Assembly (NCBI RefSeq): GCF_014191255.1
Contig: NZ_JACHWH010000004.1
Location: 393,746 to 457,745, forward strand
Source: Amycolatopsis bartoniae
Lineage (GTDB): Bacteria > Actinomycetota > Actinomycetes > Mycobacteriales > Pseudonocardiaceae
DNA: 64,000 nt
Reading direction: 5' to 3'
How positions within the stretch are numbered: position 1 is the stretch's first letter; each line of letters opens with the position of its first letter. The notes below the pieces were generated by a model. It was not told where the DNA came from and did no database searches. It worked only from the letters and a program-made list of their open reading frames with translations. Shown piece by piece: positions 18,501-25,767 of this stretch. The translations under genes were made by a program, and so were the position numbers.

Positions 18501-18771
18501 GTTCCGCAACCCGCATCCGGAGGAGGACGAGGTCGAGGTCGAGCTCGCGCGGGCCACGGAGGAGGAGAAGCAGTCGCAGCTGCGGCGCGTCGAGGACTTC
18601 CAGAAGCGCCACCGCGCGGAGGCCGAGCAGGCGCTGAAGGCGTTGCGGGAGGCGGCGACCAGCGGGGAGAACGTGTTCGGAGTGCTGATGGACGCGGCAC
18701 GCGTGTGCACGCTCGGGCAGATCACCGACGCGTTCTTCGAGGTGGGCGGCCAGTACCGGCGCAACGTGTAG
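15538..18771 (+). CDS. icmF: Fused isobutyryl-CoA mutase, B12-dependent, with built-in G-protein chaperone
   Basis: 1077 residues, the expected length for IcmF. Three parts run in order: a B12-binding domain at the N-terminus with SLFDGHDASINIMRR (His24 as the lower cobalt ligand) and YGGGGGVI; a MeaB/MMAA-like GTPase with Walker A GITGTGGSGKSS (198-209) and VETPGIGQGDAG; and the substrate-binding TIM barrel with GTSGVSIASLDDM, SMTINGPAPTILAFF and YHIAEAGANPISQ. It interconverts isobutyryl-CoA and n-butyryl-CoA (some members also act on isovaleryl/pivalyl-CoA) and loads its own adenosylcobalamin. ATG 15538 has AGGGG unusually close (2 bases). It is closed by a strong hairpin at 18778-18808. 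Its place directly after a conservon may be chance. Confidence 0.95.
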   Translation: MNAPLYKAVHPVRFVTASSLFDGHDASINIMRRILQSQGAEVVHLGHNRSVDEVVTAVIAEDAQGVAISAYQGGHVEYFSYLVELLCERGAGHVRVYGGGGGVIVRDEIELLHSRGVARIFSPDDGLELGLPGMINLMIRECDVDLARQQAGSVDELLSGDVRTLARAITQLQAGALPEDWRNAIADAAKSRTVPVLGITGTGGSGKSSLTDELIRRFRLDQQDKLRIAVLAVDPTRRRGGGALLGDRIRMNSLGSAVYFRSLATRGSTGEIPEGLDDAILACKAAGYDLVIVETPGIGQGDAGIVDHVDHSLYVMTPEFGAASQLEKIDMLDFADAVAINKFERRGAEDARRDVARQLVRNREEFGASPDDMPVFGTSAAKFNDDGVTALYQFLRDLLAGKGLPVTAGTLPHVEGKVSSGASTIIPTSRTRYLAEIADTVRSYHRHTQEQVEAVRERDQLAAAKAALERVNADTTAISELLDEAESRVDGETRRLLEHWQELAESYRGEELVFKVRDKELRTQLWRETLSGNRIPRVALPRYGENGELLSFLRREHLPGYFPYTAGVFPFKREGEDPARMFAGEGDAFRTNRRFKYLSAESEAKRLSTAFDSVTLYGHDPDTRPDIYGKVGTSGVSIASLDDMKALYDGFDLTAPNTSVSMTINGPAPTILAFFLNTAIDQRVDAFRAEHGREPTPEEFAELREWTLHQVRGTVQADILKEDQGQNTCIFSTEFSLRMMADIQEWFIEHGVRNFYSVSISGYHIAEAGANPISQLAFTLANGFTYVESYLARGMHIDDFAPNLSFFFSNGMDAEYSVLGRVARRIWATAMRERYGANERSQKLKYHVQTSGRSLHAQEMSFNDIRTTLQALCALYDNANSLHTNAFDEAITTPTENSVRRAMAIQMIINKEWGLSKNENPLQGSFVIDELTDLVEEAVLTEFDRISERGGVLGAMETGYQRGRIQDESMLYERLKHDGTLPIVGVNTFRNPHPEEDEVEVELARATEEEKQSQLRRVEDFQKRHRAEAEQALKALREAATSGENVFGVLMDAARVCTLGQITDAFFEVGGQYRRNV

Positions 18772-18777
18772 CCCGGT

Positions 18778-18808
18778 GGGAGGGGGCGCGCACCCTGCGC
18801 CCCCTCCC
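18778..18808. terminator. Terminator hairpin between icmF and a convergent gene
   Basis: A perfect 12-bp stem (GGGAGGGGGCGC / GCGCCCCCTCCC) with a 7-base loop starts 6 bases after the icmF stop. The convergent gene at 18820 ends 11 bases further on, so it can serve both directions. Confidence 0.85.
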
Positions 18809-18819
18809 GCCCTGCCGCC

Positions 18820-19158
18820 TCAACCGAGGGGCTGCGGTTTTCCCCCGTCGAGCAGGCCGTAGGGCAGGATGCTGTCCGGGGTTCCGGTGATGGCTCCGGC
18901 CGGGTTGTTCATCAACCCGGTGACGAAGTTCGCACCACTGCCGTTGGGTGAGGGCAGCAGGAAGCTCAGCGTGCCTGCCCCACCGGCCAGGCTGTTGACC
19001 AGGTCACCGACGCCGCCCAGCCCAGCGGGGTTTTCGGCGCGCGGCCCCGGGTCGGTGACGCGCGTGCCGCTGTCGGCGGCGAAAGCGGGGGCGGACGTGG
19101 CCGCGGCCAGTCCCGCGGCGAGCACGGCGGCGCCTGCCCACCGGCTGATCTTCGGCAT
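18820..19158 (-). CDS. Small secreted protein, unknown function
   Basis: 112 residues from ATG 19158 behind GGAG. A clear Sec signal peptide (MPKISRWAGAAVLAAGLAAA, cleavage expected after ...PAFA, residue 27) leads to a mature chain of about 85 residues rich in Gly, Pro, Asn and Leu (GGVGDLVNSLAGGAGTLSFLL). There are no cysteines or catalytic motifs. The composition recalls small exported Gly/Asn-rich proteins of actinomycetes such as chaplin- or RdlA-like surface proteins, but no chaplin motif is present, so this is only a loose comparison. Confidence 0.7.
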   Translation of the reverse strand: MPKISRWAGAAVLAAGLAAATSAPAFAADSGTRVTDPGPRAENPAGLGGVGDLVNSLAGGAGTLSFLLPSPNGSGANFVTGLMNNPAGAITGTPDSILPYGLLDGGKPQPLG

Positions 19159-19308
19159 TTTCCGGTTCTCCTCAGTGTCAGTGTCGGTGTTGCTGGGGCT
19201 TCAATCGTTGTGCCGCCTGCTGAAACGGACCACTCGAAACGGCCTCCCGCACCCGATCGGGCGGTGCGGGCGGGAATACGCGGCGGAACCGGGGAGTTGC
19301 GCGCAGGT

Positions 19309-20127
19309 ATGGAGTACGGCATCGCGACGTTCGTGACCGACGAGACCATCCAGCCGGCCCCGCTGGCGCGTGCCCTGGAGGAACGCGGCTTCGACTCGGT
19401 GTTCCTCGCCGAGCACTCGCACATCCCGGTCAGCCGGGAAACCCCGTACGAGGGCGGCGGCGAGCTGCCCCGCCAGTACTACCGCACGCTGGACCCGTTC
19501 GTGGCGCTGGCCGCGATGGCGCCGGTCACCGAGCGCCTGCTGCTGGCCACCGGGGTGGCGCTGCAGATCCAGCGCGACGTGATCCACACCGCGAAGGAGG
19601 TCGCGAGCCTCGACCTGATCTCCGGCGGCCGCGTGCTGTTCGGCGTGGGCGTGGGCTGGAACCGCGAGGAGATGCGCAACCACGGCACCGACCCGCGCAC
19701 GCGTGGCGCGCTGCTGAACGAGCAGATCGAGGCGCTCAAGGCGATCTGGACACAGGACCAGGCGACATACTCCGGTGAACACATCTCGTTCGACCCGATC
19801 TTCTCCTGGCCCAAGCCGGTGCAGAAGCCGCACCCGCCGGTCTACGTCGGCGGGGAGAGCCCCAAGGCGCTGGACCGGCTGCTCAAGCACGGCGACGCCT
19901 GGCTGCTGCGTGGCTGGACCGACCCCGCCGAGGTCAAGCGGGTCCGGTCGTGGCTCGCCGACAACGGCAGGCCGGATGTGCCGTTCACCGTCTTCGCCGC
20001 CGATCCGGACAGGGCCAAGGTCGAGCAGTACGCCGAGGCCGGCGTGGAGCGGGTCACGTTCCTGCTGCCGAGCCTGCCCGAGGCCGGGACGCTCGCCAAG
20101 CTCGACGAGTTCGCGGCGCTGCGGTGA
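19309..20127 (+). CDS. Luciferase-like (LLM) oxidoreductase, probably F420-dependent
   Basis: 272 residues. The luciferase-like monooxygenase fold is shown by the TIM-barrel pattern YGIATFVTDETI, ALEERGFDSVFLAEHSHIP, the strand-loop LATGVALQIQRDVIHTAKEVASLDLISGGR and GVGVGWNREEMRNHG. This subgroup usually uses coenzyme F420 rather than FMN. I start it at ATG 19309; an earlier in-frame start at 19210 would add 33 poorly conserved residues. It is the first of three overlapping LLM genes, and its stop overlaps the next start (GTGA). Substrate unknown. Confidence 0.85.
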   Translation: MEYGIATFVTDETIQPAPLARALEERGFDSVFLAEHSHIPVSRETPYEGGGELPRQYYRTLDPFVALAAMAPVTERLLLATGVALQIQRDVIHTAKEVASLDLISGGRVLFGVGVGWNREEMRNHGTDPRTRGALLNEQIEALKAIWTQDQATYSGEHISFDPIFSWPKPVQKPHPPVYVGGESPKALDRLLKHGDAWLLRGWTDPAEVKRVRSWLADNGRPDVPFTVFAADPDRAKVEQYAEAGVERVTFLLPSLPEAGTLAKLDEFAALR

Positions 20128-20978
20128 AGCTGGGCATCAGCACCTTCGTCACCGACGAGAGCATGTCCGCGGCCGCGCTGGCGCGGGCGGCCGAGGAGCG
20201 CGGGTTCGACGCGTTGTTCCTCGCCGAGCACTCGCACATCCCGGTCAGCCGCGAGACGCCGTACCCGCTCGGCAGCGAGCTGCCCCGGCAGTACTTCCGC
20301 GCCGCGGACCCGTTCGTGGCGCTGGCCGCGGCCGCGTCGGTGACCACCACGCTGCGTCTGGGCACGGGCGTGAGCCTGCTGGTCCAGCGTGACGTGATCC
20401 ACACCGCGAAGGCCGTCGCGAGCCTGGACCTCGTGTCCGGCGGGCGGGTGATCTACGGCGTCGGCGTGGGCTGGAACCGTGAGGAGATGCGCAACCACGG
20501 CACCGACCCGCGTACCCGCGGGCGGCTGCTCGACGAGCGCATCGAAGCCCTGCGCGCGATCTGGAAGAACGACGAGGCGAGCTACTCCGGGCAGTACGTC
20601 CGCTTCGACCCGATCTTCTCCTGGCCCAAGCCTTCGCCGCTCCCACCGGTCTACATCGGAGGCAACAGCGAGGCCGCCGCGGACCGCGCCCGGCGGCTCG
20701 GCGACGGCTGGCTGCCCAACGCCGTGCGCGATCCCGCGCAGGTTCCCGCCCAGCTCGCTCTGGTGGCGGACACTGGGTTGCCGGTGACCGCGACTTCGGC
20801 GCCGCCGGACGAGCGGTTGCTCGCCGCCTACGCCGAGGCGGGCGCCGAGCGCGTCACCTTCTCGGTGGCGCCGGCACCGGAAGCGGACACGCTGCGCAGG
20901 CTCGACGAGCTCGCGCCGCTGCTCCGGAAAGTGGGTAGGTTGGGCACATCCGCAGTCAGAAAGGTTGATGAGGCGTGA
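20124..20978 (+). CDS. Second luciferase-like oxidoreductase, paralogue of the preceding gene
   Basis: 284 residues from GTG 20124. It is clearly a tandem duplicate of the upstream gene: LGISTFVTDESM, GFDALFLAEHSHIPVSRETPY, RDVIHTAKAVASLDLVSGGR and GVGWNREEMRNHGTDPRTRG are shared almost residue for residue, while the last 80 residues have diverged. Same F420/LLM family, substrate unknown. Overlaps both neighbours by four bases, so the trio is translated as one unit. Confidence 0.85.
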   Translation: MKLGISTFVTDESMSAAALARAAEERGFDALFLAEHSHIPVSRETPYPLGSELPRQYFRAADPFVALAAAASVTTTLRLGTGVSLLVQRDVIHTAKAVASLDLVSGGRVIYGVGVGWNREEMRNHGTDPRTRGRLLDERIEALRAIWKNDEASYSGQYVRFDPIFSWPKPSPLPPVYIGGNSEAAADRARRLGDGWLPNAVRDPAQVPAQLALVADTGLPVTATSAPPDERLLAAYAEAGAERVTFSVAPAPEADTLRRLDELAPLLRKVGRLGTSAVRKVDEA

Positions 20979-21964
20979 GTGACGTTCAGATCGGCATCGC
21001 GGCGGCGCTGGAGCAGTTCTCGCCGCGCGAGTCCATCGAGCTGGCCGCGCTGGCCGAGCAGCACGGGTTCTCCGGGCAGATGGCCGCCGACCACTTCCAG
21101 CCGTGGGTGCCGCAGCAGGGGCAGGCGTCGTTCGTGTGGAGCGTGCTCGCCTCGCTCGCCGAGAACACCACCGGTGACCTCGGTCCCGGTGTGACGTGCC
21201 CGTCGTTCCGGCTGCACCCGGCGATGGTCGCGCAGGCCGCCGCCACGCTCGAAGCCACGTACCCCGGCCGCACGTGGCTGGGCATCGGCTCCGGCGAGGC
21301 GCTCAACGAGCACATCATCGGCGGCTACTGGCCGGAGGCGCCGGAGCGCGTGCGCCGCATGTTCGAGGCGCTGGAGATCATCCGCAAGCTGTTCACCGGC
21401 AAGGACGTCAAGCACTCCGGCGAGTTCTTCAAGCTGCACACCACGCGGCTGTGGACGCTGCCGGACACCCCGCCGCCGGTGTACATCGCCTCCGCGGGCC
21501 CGTACACCTCACGCAAGACCGGCGAGCTGGCCGACGGGCTCATCACGCCCGGCGCCTCGATCGACAAGCTGGCCGGCATCCTCGACAACTTCGGCCAGGG
21601 CGCGCGCAAGGCGGGCAAGGACCCCGACACCATGCCGAAGCTGCTGCAGGTGCACCTGTCGTGGGCGCCCACCGACGAGGAGGCGCTGGCCAACGCGATG
21701 GACCAGTGGCCCAACGGCGGGATGAAGTTCCCGAAGGCCGACGTGCGCTCCCCGTTCGACTTCGCGCAGATGGCGAAGCTGGTGCGCGAGGAGGACTTCG
21801 AGGGCCGCATGGTCATCTCGTCCGACCCCGACGTGCACCGCGCCTCGCTGCAGAAGTACGTCGACGCCGGGTTCAACCGGATCTACGTGCACAACGTGGG
21901 CCGCAACCAGAAGGAGTGGATCGAGGTCTTCGGCCGCGAAGTGCTGCCGAAGCTCAAGGGCTGA
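20975..21964 (+). CDS. LLM oxidoreductase related to F420-dependent glucose-6-phosphate dehydrogenase
   Basis: 329 residues from GTG 20975. It belongs to a different LLM branch from the two upstream genes: AALAEQHGFSGQMAADHFQPW, LGPGVTCPSFRLHPAMVAQAAATL, TWLGIGSGEALNEHI and PPVYIASAGPYTSRKTGELADG strongly resemble the FGD-like family (F420-dependent sugar-phosphate or hydroxy dehydrogenases). It might supply or consume reduced F420 for its neighbours. Whether the substrate is really glucose-6-phosphate is uncertain, since many FGD relatives act on other alcohols. Its 3' end overlaps the convergent serine-hydrolase gene by 11 bases. Confidence 0.85.
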   Translation: MSDVQIGIAAALEQFSPRESIELAALAEQHGFSGQMAADHFQPWVPQQGQASFVWSVLASLAENTTGDLGPGVTCPSFRLHPAMVAQAAATLEATYPGRTWLGIGSGEALNEHIIGGYWPEAPERVRRMFEALEIIRKLFTGKDVKHSGEFFKLHTTRLWTLPDTPPPVYIASAGPYTSRKTGELADGLITPGASIDKLAGILDNFGQGARKAGKDPDTMPKLLQVHLSWAPTDEEALANAMDQWPNGGMKFPKADVRSPFDFAQMAKLVREEDFEGRMVISSDPDVHRASLQKYVDAGFNRIYVHNVGRNQKEWIEVFGREVLPKLKG

Positions 21965-22889
21965 CCACGGACGCGAGCTGGGCGGTGCCGTTCGTGAGGG
22001 CTCTGCCCAGCGCGCGGTAGTAGCCCAGCGGCGCCGAGGTCAGCACCACCACGACGTAGCGGGAGTCCTGCCCGACCAGCCCGGTGGTGTTGTAGTAGGC
22101 CGTCGAGCCGCTGCTGCCCCAGCCCTGCTTGATCGCCCACGTGGTGCCGGGCAGGCCGTCGGGGATGCCGAAGTACTGGTCGGTGCCGTCCGCGCCGTCG
22201 CGTGACGCGTGGTACAGCGCGTCGTAGATCAGGTCGTGCGCGGCGGCCGGGACGTCGTCGGCGAGGTACCGGTAGACGGTGACGAGGTCGGCGGCGGTCA
22301 CCTTCGTGTCGCCCCACTCACCGGCCGTCGCGGGCGAGCTCGTGCTGGTCAGGCCCATCAGCTCCACGTCACGCGTGATGATCGCGGACCCGCCGTCGCC
22401 GACCCAGAACGAGCTGGCGATGGCGTCGTCGCTGGCCGAGAGCATCCGGGTGATCCGGTTCCGCGTCGCGGTGTCGGGCAGGGCCCAGTCGTTCCGCGCG
22501 AGCAGGTCGATGGCGATCAGCAGCTTGACCACGGACATGCTGGAGAACGTGGCGTCGGCGTTCAGGCTGGTCACCGTGGTGCCCGTGGCCCGGTCGAACA
22601 CCTCCAGGCCGACCTTCGCGCCGGGCACCGACCGCCGGACGGCCTGCTGGACGCGTTCGGCGAGCGCCGCCGACTCCGCGGGCGAGAGGGCCGGGGTGGG
22701 CGTGGGTGTCGGCGTCGACTGGGTCTTCAGCGCCGGGGCGGTGGTTTCCGTGGTGGGTTCGGCCGTGGTCACCTGTGCGCTCGCCGCCGCCACCTGAGCC
22801 GGGTCGTGCACGACCGAGACCACCAGCATGACGGCGGCGCCGACGGCGACCGCTCCGAGGACGGCCCGGGCGGCCGCTGCGCGTTTCAC
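21954..22889 (-). CDS. Secreted serine beta-lactamase/penicillin-binding-like protein
   Basis: 311 residues from GTG 22889. A signal/anchor segment (residues about 5-27) is followed by a Thr/Pro linker (STPTPTPTP) and a class-A beta-lactamase-like domain. The active-site motif is SVVK (Ser119-Lys122 in FSSMSVVKLLIA), with SDDAIAS in place of SDN and a late IKQGWG in place of KTG. The relaxed motifs suggest a peptidoglycan-related or inactive lactamase relative rather than a true antibiotic-hydrolysing enzyme. It lies 115 bases downstream of kstR on the same strand; no functional tie to sterol catabolism is evident. Confidence 0.8.
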   Translation of the reverse strand: MKRAAAARAVLGAVAVGAAVMLVVSVVHDPAQVAAASAQVTTAEPTTETTAPALKTQSTPTPTPTPALSPAESAALAERVQQAVRRSVPGAKVGLEVFDRATGTTVTSLNADATFSSMSVVKLLIAIDLLARNDWALPDTATRNRITRMLSASDDAIASSFWVGDGGSAIITRDVELMGLTSTSSPATAGEWGDTKVTAADLVTVYRYLADDVPAAAHDLIYDALYHASRDGADGTDQYFGIPDGLPGTTWAIKQGWGSSGSTAYYNTTGLVGQDSRYVVVVLTSAPLGYYRALGRALTNGTAQLASVVSP

Positions 22890-23004
22890 ACCCGGTCAAA
22901 CTCGTCACCCGATCGGCTTGTTGCCGCTTCCCGGAGATACAAACGCAATGCTCAGGGGACTGACAGCGCGCACACAGGCAAGATCACCTTCCGCGCGCGG
23001 ATGA

Positions 23005-23631
23005 TCACTGCGCGGCGGGACGGTCCAGCAACAGGTGCACCGACAGCTCCAGCCGCGCGGCGACGTCGGCCGCCGAAGCGCGCCGGGTGACCCAGGCGAC
23101 GAGGTTCGCCATCCACACGTCGGCGATGAGGTGGAAGACCGCCCTGTCGTGCTCCGTCGGGTCCTCGATCCGCATCGCCTTGGCGAACATGTCCTCCATG
23201 AGCCTGCCGACCTGCTCGACCTCGGCCGCGGCGGTGGTGTCGGCGAACATGAACGCGCGCACCATCGCCTCGGTCAGGTGCGGGTCGCGCTGCATCATCC
23301 GCGTGTTGCGGTTGAGCACGAACACGAGCCGCTCACCCGGGGTCTCGCCGGGGATGGCGCTGCGCTCCAGCTTCTCCTTGGCGCGCTCGAACTCCCGGGA
23401 CAGTCCCGACACCAGCAGGTGGATCTTCGACGGGAAGTACCGGTACAGCGTGCCCAGCGCGACGTCGGCCTTGTCGGCGACCGCGCGCATCTGCACCGCG
23501 TCGTAGCCGCCCTTGGAGGCCAGCGCCAGCGTGGCGTCGATGATGCGCCGGCGCCGGTCCCGCTGCGCGGCGGAACCCAGCTCGTCGCCCAGCCCGTTCC
23601 TGGTCTGGGATGTCCTCGTCCTACCGGCCAT
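23005..23631 (-). CDS. kstR: TetR repressor of cholesterol catabolism
   Basis: 208 residues from ATG 23631. The N-terminal domain is almost identical in pattern to mycobacterial KstR: SAAQRDRRRRIIDATLALASKGGYDAVQMRAVADKADVALGTLYRYFPSK is the recognisable span at residues 20-69 with the helix-turn-helix at about 45-68, and the ligand domain keeps AMVRAFMFADTTAAAEV and DVWMANLVAWVTRRASA. KstR represses sterol side-chain and ring genes until 3-oxo-cholestenoyl-CoA thioesters bind. The gene is divergent from fadE34, the same neighbour as in Mycobacterium, and a perfect KstR box lies between them, so it likely controls itself. Confidence 0.95.
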   Translation of the reverse strand: MAGRTRTSQTRNGLGDELGSAAQRDRRRRIIDATLALASKGGYDAVQMRAVADKADVALGTLYRYFPSKIHLLVSGLSREFERAKEKLERSAIPGETPGERLVFVLNRNTRMMQRDPHLTEAMVRAFMFADTTAAAEVEQVGRLMEDMFAKAMRIEDPTEHDRAVFHLIADVWMANLVAWVTRRASAADVAARLELSVHLLLDRPAAQ

Positions 23632-23700
23632 CGACCTCTACTCCGAAACTTGTTCCACTGTCTGCGCACAGCTTACCTAACGGACCTTCTTCGAAAAAAC

Positions 23701-23714
23701 TGAAACACGTTCTA
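23701..23714. promoter_or_regulatory. KstR operator in the kstR-fadE34 intergenic region
   Basis: TGAAACACGTTCTA matches the published KstR consensus TnnAACnnGTTnnA at every fixed position. It ends 10 bases before the fadE34 start and lies 70 bases before the kstR start, in the only AT-richer patch of the 93-base spacer. Confidence 0.88.
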
Positions 23715-23724
23715 TAGTTGGTTC

Positions 23725-25734
23725 ATGGCCATCGCGGTAACGGCGGAGCAACGGGCGTGGGCGGAGTCGGTCGGCAGCGGTGCGGTCGGCGAGCTGTGCT
23801 CGGTGGCGCTGCCCGAGGAGCTGGGCGGAGCGGGCGGCACGGTGACCGACCTCGCGGTGGGGCTCGAAGCCGCGGCCGCCGCGCTGGCGCCCGGACCGCT
23901 GTTCGGGACCGTCCTCGCCGGACTGGTCCTGGCCCGCGAACCGGACTCGACGCCGGCGAAGGAGCTGGTCCCGGCGCTCGCGGACGGCAGCGCGCGGGCG
24001 GCTGTCGCGTTCGGACCGGGTTCGGTCATCGCGACGCCGACCGAGGACGGGTTCCGGGTGTGCGGCCGGACGGACCCGGTGCTGGACGCGGATTCCGCGG
24101 CACACCTCGTCCTGGCGGCGGACTCCGCGGGCGAGACGGTCTGGTTCGTCCTGCCGCCGCGGTCGGTCGAGACGGCCGAGGGGTTCGACCTGACCCGCGA
24201 GGTCGGATTCCTGGTGCTGGACGAGGAAGTGCCACGCTCGGCGGTGCTGGCCGGCCCGCCGGTCGCGGAGCTGGCCGCGACGCTCGCCGCGGCCGAGGCG
24301 GCCGGTATCGCGGGCTGGTGCGTGCGGACAGCGAGCGAGTACGCGAAGGTGCGTGAGCAGTTCGGCAAGCCCATCGGCTCGTTCCAGGCGGTCAAGCACC
24401 TGTGTGCGGAGATGCTGTGCCGCGCGGAGCTCGCCGCGGCGCTGGCGTGGGACGCGGCCGAGGCCGGCGGGGCGCATCCGCTCGCGTCGGCGGTCGCGGC
24501 CGCGGGTGCGCTGGACGCCGCGGTCGACAACGCGAAGGACTGCATCCAGGTCCTCGGCGGCATCGGCTTCACGTGGGAGCACGACGCGCACCGGTACCTG
24601 CGGCGCGCGGTCACGCTGCGGCAGCTGCTCGGTGGCTCCGGGCGGTGGCGCCGCCGTGCCGCGGAGCTGGCGCTCGCCGGTGAGCGGCGGGAGCTGGGGC
24701 TGGTCGTGGACTCGGATCCCGTTGTGCGGGAAGAGGTCGCGAAGATCGTGGCTTCGCCCGAACGGCTGGCCGAAAGCGGTTACCTGATGCCGCACTGGCC
24801 GCGGCCGTACGGGCTCGGCGCGGATCCTGCGCGGCAGCTGGTGATCGACGCCGAACTGCGCCGGGCCGGGGTCCGGCGCCCGGACCTGGTGATCGGCGCG
24901 TGGGCGGTGCCCACGATCCTCGAACACGGCACCGACGAGCAACGCGCACGGTTCGCCGGGCCGACGTTGCGGGGCGAGATCACGTGGTGCCAGCTGTTCT
25001 CCGAACCCGAGGCGGGTTCGGACCTCGCGTCGTTGCGCACCAAAGCGACCAAAGTGGACGGTGGCTGGCGGCTGTCCGGGCAGAAGGTGTGGACCTCGCT
25101 GGCCCACGAGGCGGACTGGGCGATCTGCCTCGCCCGGACCGACCCGGAAGCGCCGAAGCACCGCGGGATCACGTATTTCCTTGTCGACATGACGTCTCCG
25201 GGGATCGAGATCCGGCCGTTGCGGGAGATCACCGGGGACGTGATGTTCAACGAGGTGTTCCTCGACGACGTGTTCGTGCCCGACTCCGACGTCGTCGGCG
25301 AGGTGCACGGCGGCTGGCGCCTGGCTCGGACGACGCTCGCCAACGAGCGGGTGGCGATGGGCAGCGGCACCTCGGTCGGCGAGGCGGTGGAGGAGTTGCT
25401 GTCCGCGGTGAGCTCGCCGGACGCCGCCGGGCTGGAACGGCTGGGCGCGCTGGTGGTCGAGGGCACGGCCTGTTCGCTGCTCGACCTGCGGGCCACACTC
25501 CGGCGGCTCGCGGGACAGGACCCGGGCGCGGAGTCGAGCGTGCGCAAGCTCGTCGGCGTGCGGCACCGGCAGGCCGTCGCCGAGGCGGCACTGGACCTGC
25601 GCGGCCCGGCGGGTGCCGTGGACGCGGCGGCGCAGCACGAGTTCCTGCTGACGCGGTGCCTGAGCATCGCGGGCGGCACCACGCAGGTGCTGCTCACCGT
25701 GGCGGCGGAGCGGCTGCTCGGACTGCCTCGCTGA
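23725..25734 (+). CDS. fadE34: Two-domain acyl-CoA dehydrogenase for steroid side chain (FadE34/ChsE3 type)
   Basis: 669 residues containing two acyl-CoA dehydrogenase units joined head to tail: residues about 1-325 (ending QVLGGIGFTWEHDAHRYLRRA) and about 330-669 (SEPEAGSDLASLRTKAT, SGQKVWTSLAHEADW, NEVFLDDVFVPD, SIAGGTTQVLLTVAAERLLG). This mirrors mycobacterial FadE34 (about 710 residues), the homodimeric ChsE3 that dehydrogenates 3-oxo-chol-4-en-24-oyl-CoA. ATG 23725 follows the KstR box by 10 bases with no clear ribosome site, suggesting a short or absent leader. The pairing with kstR is the same as in Mycobacterium. Confidence 0.9.
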   Translation: MAIAVTAEQRAWAESVGSGAVGELCSVALPEELGGAGGTVTDLAVGLEAAAAALAPGPLFGTVLAGLVLAREPDSTPAKELVPALADGSARAAVAFGPGSVIATPTEDGFRVCGRTDPVLDADSAAHLVLAADSAGETVWFVLPPRSVETAEGFDLTREVGFLVLDEEVPRSAVLAGPPVAELAATLAAAEAAGIAGWCVRTASEYAKVREQFGKPIGSFQAVKHLCAEMLCRAELAAALAWDAAEAGGAHPLASAVAAAGALDAAVDNAKDCIQVLGGIGFTWEHDAHRYLRRAVTLRQLLGGSGRWRRRAAELALAGERRELGLVVDSDPVVREEVAKIVASPERLAESGYLMPHWPRPYGLGADPARQLVIDAELRRAGVRRPDLVIGAWAVPTILEHGTDEQRARFAGPTLRGEITWCQLFSEPEAGSDLASLRTKATKVDGGWRLSGQKVWTSLAHEADWAICLARTDPEAPKHRGITYFLVDMTSPGIEIRPLREITGDVMFNEVFLDDVFVPDSDVVGEVHGGWRLARTTLANERVAMGSGTSVGEAVEELLSAVSSPDAAGLERLGALVVEGTACSLLDLRATLRRLAGQDPGAESSVRKLVGVRHRQAVAEAALDLRGPAGAVDAAAQHEFLLTRCLSIAGGTTQVLLTVAAERLLGLPR

Positions 25735-25767
25735 AAACTGTCGGTGGTCCCGCCTAGGGTGGGGCCC

